DNA of 64,000 nucleotides from Alliaria petiolata (taxonomy: Eukaryota > Streptophyta > Magnoliopsida > Brassicales > Brassicaceae): positions 42,494,950 to 42,558,949 of the forward strand of contig JAHZTW010000002.1 of the NCBI GenBank assembly GCA_020283515.1. The letters run 5' to 3'. Below the pieces are notes generated by a model. The model did no database searches and was not told the origin of the DNA. It was given only the letters and a program-made list of their open reading frames with translations. Below are positions 58,751-64,000 of this stretch, piece after piece. The stretch's first letter is position 1. Every line of letters begins with the position of its first letter. Made by a program: the position numbers and the translations under genes.

Positions 58751-59296
58751 GACGGCGGCGTATATATTATGAATTTTATTTAACTTTATGTACTTATATA
58801 ACCCACTAAGTTTGGTCGATTTCCGGTTACCAGAAGATAATCGGTCAATTTGTGAACAAACTTGTGTTTTGTTTTTGGTTCTTTTGGGGACACTTGAATT
58901 GTGTCTCCTTTACCTCTGTTTTTTTTTTATTTTAATTTCAATAAAATTTGTTCTTTTTCTTTTTATAATAAGAAGATTATCCAATTAATGCATCTCTTTG
59001 ATATAACAAAGTTGTTTCTAAAAGCCGATGAAAAATAAATTGCTTTTCCAATCACTTAAAATATTTGTTAAAAATATAACATATAGTATTAGATATTTGA
59101 TAATGTTGAAAAACATTGGGGTTCTTGAATTTTCAGTAAACATTCTGATTAGAACAGAGAATGGTACGTATTCTAAAATTTATAATACTCTGTTTTTTTT
59201 TTCATCCTTTCGATAATTGGATCTTTTAAATCATAATTGGATCCTTTAAAGAAAAAAGGGTATAATTAAAGTCATGGCGATCGGAGGAGAGACTCG
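58751..59296. other. Intergenic, CYP79B2 3' flank
   Basis: 3' UTR with AATAAAA near 58938 as a polyadenylation candidate. Otherwise AT-rich; no gene. Confidence 0.5.
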
Positions 59297-61708
59297 TTGA
59301 TAAAGTTTATAGACATGGTTATAAATTTCAGAAAAGGGCCCATTAAGATTAGTGCAATGCTAATGTTGAAACGAGCCTGTCTCTTCAAACCCAGATTTTT
59401 TACTGTTGGAACAATCTCTTCTTCTTCTTCTTCTTCAAGCAGCTACATCGATCGTCATATCAGTGTGATTCTCTGTGATCAGGCTTCGACCTTAGAATCT
59501 CTTCGTAAACACAACGCAATCGTCATCACAGGAGGAAACTCGGACAATGTCTTCGTCGCTTCGAAGCTGATTTCATCTTACGCTTCTCTCGGGAAACCCA
59601 ATTTGTCTTCCAGAGTCTTCGATTTGGTTAGTCGAAGAGATGTGTTTCTGTGGAATTCTATCATCAAAGCACATTTCTCCAACGGAGATTATCCTCGAGC
59701 GCTGGATTTCTTCTTCTCAATGCTGTTGTCCGGCCAATCGCCTGATCATTTCACTGCTCCGATGGTTGTTTCTGCCTGTGCGGAGCTTTCGTTGTATGGC
59801 GTTGGGAGTTTCGTTCACGGATTGGTTTTGAAACACGGAGGCTTTGAACGAAACTGTGCAGTGGGAGCCTCCTTTGTTTATCTCTACGCAAAGTGTGGGC
59901 GATTAGAAGATGCGTGTCTTGTGTTCGACGAAATGCCTGAGAGAGATGTGGTTGCTTGGACTGCGATTATTTCTGGGCATGTGCAGAACGGAGAGAGCGA
60001 GATAGGCCTGGAGTATCTCTGCAAGATGCATAGTCTTTGTTCTGATGATGAAAAGCCGAATCCCAGAACATTGGAATGTGGATTCCAAGCTTGCGCAAAT
60101 CTAAGCGCTTTGAAGGAAGGAAGGTGTCTTCATGGATTTGCGGTAAAAAATGGTTTAGCTTCTTCCAACATGGTCCAGTCTTCGATTTTTTCACTGTACA
60201 CAAAATGTGGGAATCCACCTGAGGCTTATCTTTCTTTCCGTGAACTCGGTGACGAAGAAGATGTGTTTTCATGGACATCGATTATAGCTTCACTGGCGAG
60301 ATCAGGGAACATGGTGGAAAGTTTTGATATGTTTTGGGAAATGCAAAAGAAGGGAATACAAGCAGATGGGGTTGTCATTAGTTGTTTGATCAATGAGATA
60401 GGTAAGATGATGCTTGTCGCTGAAGGTAAAGCCTTTCACGGGTTCGTCATAAGGCATTGTTTTTCTTCAGACGGTACAGTTTGCAATTCGTTGTTGTCGA
60501 TGTACTGCAAATTCGAGCTTCTGTCAGTGGCTGAGAAGCTTTTCTGTAGGATACGTGGAGAAGGAAACAAAGAAGCTTGGAATACAATGGTTAAAGGCTA
60601 CGGTAAAATGAAATGCGAGGTGAAGTGTATCGAGTTATTTAGGAAGATTCGGAATCTTGGGATTGAAATTGACTCTGCTAGCTTGGCCTCTGTCGTATCT
60701 TCATGTTCCCACGTAGGAGCGGTGCTACTGGGGAAGTCGTTGCATTGTTATGTTGTCAAAACTTGCTTTGGTCTTAACACTTCGGTGGTCAATTCCCTCA
60801 TCGATTTTTATGGAAAGATGGGAGATTTGATTGTTGCTTGGAGGATGTTTCGTGAAGCAGATAAGAACATTGTCACTTGGAACGCAATGATTGCGTCTTT
60901 TGTTCACTGTGAGCAGTCCGACAAAGCCATTGCGCTGTTCGATGGAATGCTTTCTGAGAGTTTCAAACCCAGCTCGATAACTTTGGTGACTGTGCTTATG
61001 GCATGTGCCAATACTGGATCTCTGGAGAGAGGGCAAGTGATTCATCGGTACATCACTGAAACAGAGCACGAGATGAACCTTTCTCTTACAACTGCTCTGA
61101 TCGACATGTACGCGAAATGTGGACGGCTTGAAAAGTCGCGAGAGCTGTTTGATGCTGCAGATCAAAAGGATACCGTTTGCTGGAACGTGATGATCTCAGG
61201 GTATGGAATGCACGGAAACGTTGAATCGGCCTTGGAACTTTTTGATCAGATGGAAGAAGAGTCTGATGTTGAACCAACCGGGCCTACATTTCTGGCCCTT
61301 CTATCAGCTTGCACGCACGCTGGTTTAGTTGAGAAAGGCAAAGAACTTTTCCTAAAGATGCATCAGTACGACGTGAAACCAAACTTGAAGCATTACTCTT
61401 GTCTAGTGGATCTTCTTTCACGGTCTGGTAACTTGCAGGAAGCTGAAACCACAGTCATGTCAATGCCGTTCTCACCAGACGGGGCTATATGGGGAACTCT
61501 GTTGAGCTCATGCATGACTCATGAGGAGTTTGAGATGGGAATACGAGTGGCAGAACGTGCGGTTGCTAGTGATCCGGAGAACGATGGGTATTACATAATG
61601 CTTGCGAACATGTACAGCGCCGCGGGTAAGTGGGAAGACGCGGAAAAGGCGAGAGAGATGATGAGGGAAAGTGGAGTTGAGAAGAGAGCAGGACATAGTT
61701 TAGTCTAA
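59297..61708 (+). CDS. Pentatricopeptide repeat protein, PLS/E class (At4g39952-like)
   Basis: Intron-less frame of up to 803 aa. Tandem PPR motifs run from about residue 85 to 770, with typical ends such as DVFLWNSIIKAHFSNGDYPR, DVVAWTAIISGHVQNGESEI, NIVTWNAMIASFVHCEQSDK and DTVCWNVMISGYGMHGNVES. The end ENDGYYIMLANMYSAAGKWE followed by DAEKAREMMRESGVEKRAGH is a shortened E motif; no DYW domain follows. E-class PPR proteins bind organellar RNA, often as C-to-U editing factors. A mitochondrial or plastid target is expected. The true start may be the ATG at 59357 or 59363 (MLMLKRACLFKPRF), which looks more like a transit peptide than the upstream 20 residues. Confidence 0.92.
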   Translation: MIKFIDMVINFRKGPIKISAMLMLKRACLFKPRFFTVGTISSSSSSSSSYIDRHISVILCDQASTLESLRKHNAIVITGGNSDNVFVASKLISSYASLGKPNLSSRVFDLVSRRDVFLWNSIIKAHFSNGDYPRALDFFFSMLLSGQSPDHFTAPMVVSACAELSLYGVGSFVHGLVLKHGGFERNCAVGASFVYLYAKCGRLEDACLVFDEMPERDVVAWTAIISGHVQNGESEIGLEYLCKMHSLCSDDEKPNPRTLECGFQACANLSALKEGRCLHGFAVKNGLASSNMVQSSIFSLYTKCGNPPEAYLSFRELGDEEDVFSWTSIIASLARSGNMVESFDMFWEMQKKGIQADGVVISCLINEIGKMMLVAEGKAFHGFVIRHCFSSDGTVCNSLLSMYCKFELLSVAEKLFCRIRGEGNKEAWNTMVKGYGKMKCEVKCIELFRKIRNLGIEIDSASLASVVSSCSHVGAVLLGKSLHCYVVKTCFGLNTSVVNSLIDFYGKMGDLIVAWRMFREADKNIVTWNAMIASFVHCEQSDKAIALFDGMLSESFKPSSITLVTVLMACANTGSLERGQVIHRYITETEHEMNLSLTTALIDMYAKCGRLEKSRELFDAADQKDTVCWNVMISGYGMHGNVESALELFDQMEEESDVEPTGPTFLALLSACTHAGLVEKGKELFLKMHQYDVKPNLKHYSCLVDLLSRSGNLQEAETTVMSMPFSPDGAIWGTLLSSCMTHEEFEMGIRVAERAVASDPENDGYYIMLANMYSAAGKWEDAEKAREMMRESGVEKRAGHSLV

Positions 61709-62197
61709 GCAAAGCACTGTCCAATCCATTAGTGGGATGAGATCTGATGGTAGTAAGATCAGTCTATAAGAGTTATGCAGGAAGCATGTACCCTTTATTA
61801 AATAGGTGTTATACATTTCAGTAAACAATTAAACCAAAAAAAGGATTTACAAAGAGAAGGAGTTTGTTTATGATCTACTACAAAACTGTCGCTTCTTCTG
61901 AATTTTGTCATCATTCATCAACCATCAGTTTTTTTTCTTCATTATACCGAAATTACTCTTACTAAAAATTTCCCTCTCATGGCCTTATATGTGTAGACAT
62001 TAACCAAAAAAAAAAAAAATGGTAGTAAAAAGATACATTGTGATCATATTATATAAAGATTCATACAGAATGCATAAATATTTCGAATGAAATCATAGTT
62101 ACATTGTATATTCTAAACACCAATACCGAAAGATGATGTAGCTCATAAATCAAGGTTTAGCTGTAACATTAACCCAATGATACTTGTAAACCGGTGG
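61709..62197. other. Intergenic between PPR and SPH genes (tail to tail)
   Basis: 3' flanks only; AT-rich with an A run near 62010. Nothing else recognised. Confidence 0.5.
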
Positions 62198-62584
62198 CTA
62201 CGAATTTTTGAGTAAGTGAATGCCATCAAGTTTGGCATTATACGTGCGTACCTGCTGACATCGAAAAGCATTGCCTGCTCTGTATGCTCTAAAATTGATA
62301 GCAGCCAGAGTCCAGTTCTTCCCGTGCCACGCGCTACAATGCCATTTTGTTCTTTTCCACACGAGCCGGCTATCGTGAAAGTAGATTTCATACGGAGCTT
62401 TTTTGTTGGCCACGTAATGAAACCCTAGATTGTCATCTCCCGACCAGCAATTCACTTTCAGAGACAGGCCTTCGCCGAGTAGGTTTTGTATTCGCACACA
62501 GTTCTTATAGCAAGCACCTTCACTCAACCTAATATATAATGTGACTATCAACACCAAAGATATCAGATACTTCGTCATTTCCAA
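62198..62584 (-). CDS. Plant self-incompatibility S1 family protein (SPH)
   Basis: Intron-less 128-aa secreted protein. Signal peptide about 1-23 (MEMTKYLISLVLIVTLYIRL). The body has the S1 pattern: VRIQNLLGEGLSLKVNCWSG, DDNLGFHYV, YEIYFHDSRLVWKRTKWHC and FRAYRAG. Cysteines 25, 29, 46, 83 and 109; C46 and C109 are in the usual S1 positions. Poppy S1 triggers pollen rejection, but Brassicaceae SPH genes are numerous, small, secreted and of mostly unknown function; self-incompatibility in this family uses SRK/SCR. Start: MEMTK; the second ATG (M3) would still keep the signal peptide. Confidence 0.88.
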   Translation of the reverse strand: MEMTKYLISLVLIVTLYIRLSEGACYKNCVRIQNLLGEGLSLKVNCWSGDDNLGFHYVANKKAPYEIYFHDSRLVWKRTKWHCSAWHGKNWTLAAINFRAYRAGNAFRCQQVRTYNAKLDGIHLLKNS

Positions 62585-63118
62585 CTCTTGATTTCAAACA
62601 TATCATATACCAGAGAGTATCAATTTATATTATCTCTGTTTTTTTTCTTTCTGTGGTGTAAAGTTTTCGTTTATTTATGATGACTTTTTTCTTTTTAAAG
62701 GTCTAATCCAAAATTAGAACATAAATGTAGTAAGCAGACTCGAAGAAGCATTTTGTGCCGCAAATTAAGGTTTGCCAATAAATGAACTTTACAAATATCA
62801 AAGCTGACCACTCAAAATCAAACCGAACCAAACCAAACGAAGATTTGCATTCACTGTAACCTAAAACAACCTTTCTCTGTCAGAGAACCTTATTTATTTA
62901 TTTATTTTTCCGGGAAATAAAAATTTAAAAGGCAGAAACGGTAAGTTCACACACAAAAAAATGTAATTGTAGCGAATCAAAACATGTCACGTAATCACCA
63001 TCGCAATTCTTTCTATTTCTTAAATCAAAAAGTATTAAATTACTTCATTTCCCTTCGTACTTCCTGTCTACTAGATTCTGGCTCTCTCTCTCTGCAACTC
63101 TAGTGAATCAAATCATCA
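62585..63118. other. Divergent promoter region of the SPH and hydrolase genes
   Basis: AT-rich; a CTCTCTCTCTCT run at about 63083-63094 lies in the hydrolase leader. No gene seen. Confidence 0.5.
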
Positions 63119-63742
63119 ATGGCGAGTTGCTTCAGCTACGTCTATTCTCGTAACAAATGTTACCAGTACAGCTTCTCTCGCGCCGGTCTCCGATCATCGG
63201 CCTCCGATCTCGGCGGCGGCACAGTCGTCCACTGCTGGGTCCCACAGACCCACATCGACGCCAAGCCCACGCTCCTCCTTCTCCACGGGATCGGAGCTAA
63301 CGCCATGTGGCAGTGGGACCGCTTCATCGACCGGTTTATCCCCCGGTTCAACGTCTACGTACCGGACCTCATCTTCTTCGGCGACTCGCACACGACTCGG
63401 CCCGACCGGTCCGAGTCGTTCCAGGCGAGTTGCGTCATGAAGGCGATGGACGCTCACGGCGTTGGGACCATGACAGTGGCCGGGCTCAGCTACGGCGGCT
63501 TTGTGGCGTATTCCATGGCGGCGCAGTTCAAGGAGAGGGTAGATCGGGTTGTGCTAATATGCGCCGGGGTTGCCCTGGAGGAGAAAGACGTGGAGGAAGG
63601 GATGTTTAGAGTGAGGAGCGCGGAGGAGGCGGCGAGCGTTCTGTTTCCTCAGTCTCCGTCGATGCTCCGGCGACTCCTCCAGTTATCTTTCTACAAGCCT
63701 CCGATTTGGATACCCTCTTGCTTTGCCATGGACTACATTCAT
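63119..63742 (+). CDS. Alpha/beta hydrolase (At4g39955-like), 5' exon, gene cut by window end
   Basis: First exon, 208 codons, ending at the donor GTAAGG (63743). Alpha/beta hydrolase core: LLLLHGIGANAMWQWDRF (oxyanion region, HG at 56-57), VPDLIFFGDS, and the nucleophile elbow AGLSYGGFVAY with Ser124. The acid and histidine of the triad lie in later exons beyond 64000, so catalysis cannot be judged. Family members are annotated as monoacylglycerol-lipase- or 2-hydroxymuconate-semialdehyde-hydrolase-like; the substrate is unknown. Start: first ATG, MASCFSYVYSRNK. This exon is GC-rich compared with the intron that follows. Confidence 0.9.
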
Positions 63743-64000
63743 GTAAGGACCATAGTTTTCCATTTTCAATTATGTTTGGTGATTGTGGATGTTTTTTAAA
63801 TGGTAAGTTTTGACTTGTTAATTGTCGATCAGTGATGAAATTAACAATAGTTAGTTGAATAAACCGAAATGAAAGTTTAGTCCTTTTGAGTATTACTATT
63901 TATGTGGGTCATCGTCATACTTAGAAGTTTCCAGGCAAATGTTTTAAGGTGTTGGGTTATTGTTTTTTTAGCTTCAAAAACATTTCATGTTTGAAGGTGT
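63743..64000 (+). other. Intron 1 of the alpha/beta hydrolase gene
   Basis: AT-rich sequence after the donor at 63743; no acceptor followed by a coherent exon before the window ends. Confidence 0.6.

Overview
The window is nuclear DNA from a Brassicaceae plant, close to Arabidopsis but not necessarily A. thaliana. The genes have plant-type introns. From memory of the Arabidopsis map, their order matches the distal long arm of A. thaliana chromosome 4 (At4g39840 to At4g39955). CYP79B2 and an APS kinase, both used for indole glucosinolates, also fit Brassicales. No genome-wide search was possible, so the species is not fixed.

Layout, left to right. 1-2.8 kb: an intron-less secretory/membrane protein gene (At4g39840-like). 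3.6-8.8 kb: a decayed, permuted tandem array of kinesin (KCBP/ZWICHEL-like) pseudogene pieces with a small transposon-like insert. 9,053-20,131: a complete 11.1-kb Ty3/gypsy LTR retrotransposon of the Tat type (dual RNase H), on the minus strand. It has 384-bp LTRs differing at one base and an AAAAT target duplication. Its pol is broken, and an extra region with opposite-strand ORFs and nested GC-rich repeats lies between pol and the 3' LTR. 21.3-29.4 kb: the peroxisomal ABC transporter PXA1/COMATOSE. Then come a HN1/Jupiter-like gene, tRNA-Arg(ACG), a TLD-domain gene, a uL23 ribosomal protein gene, RABH1c, a conserved gene of unknown function (minus), UBP3 (minus), a defensin-like gene (plus), tubulin-folding cofactor C/PORCINO, a second defensin-like gene (minus), APS kinase 2, CYP79B2, a PPR gene, an S1/SPH-like secreted protein gene (minus) and the first exon of an alpha/beta hydrolase.

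Most are unrelated housekeeping or development genes. The clear functional link is AKN2 with CYP79B2: the first supplies PAPS for the last sulfation step, and the second makes indole-3-acetaldoxime at the pathway entry. The two defensin-like genes are inverted paralogues, promoters included, on either side of cofactor C.

Several stretches are probably assembly errors and not biology. A back-to-back Nextera (Tn5 mosaic-end) junction with a 172-bp duplication sits at the end of PXA1. One conserved PXA1 exon is absent, and an A-rich filler lies in its place. A pure 437-base T run lies inside the retrotransposon. One N is at 6257. I found no convincing new biological system; the closest candidates are the retroelement's opposite-strand duplicated module and the permuted kinesin array.
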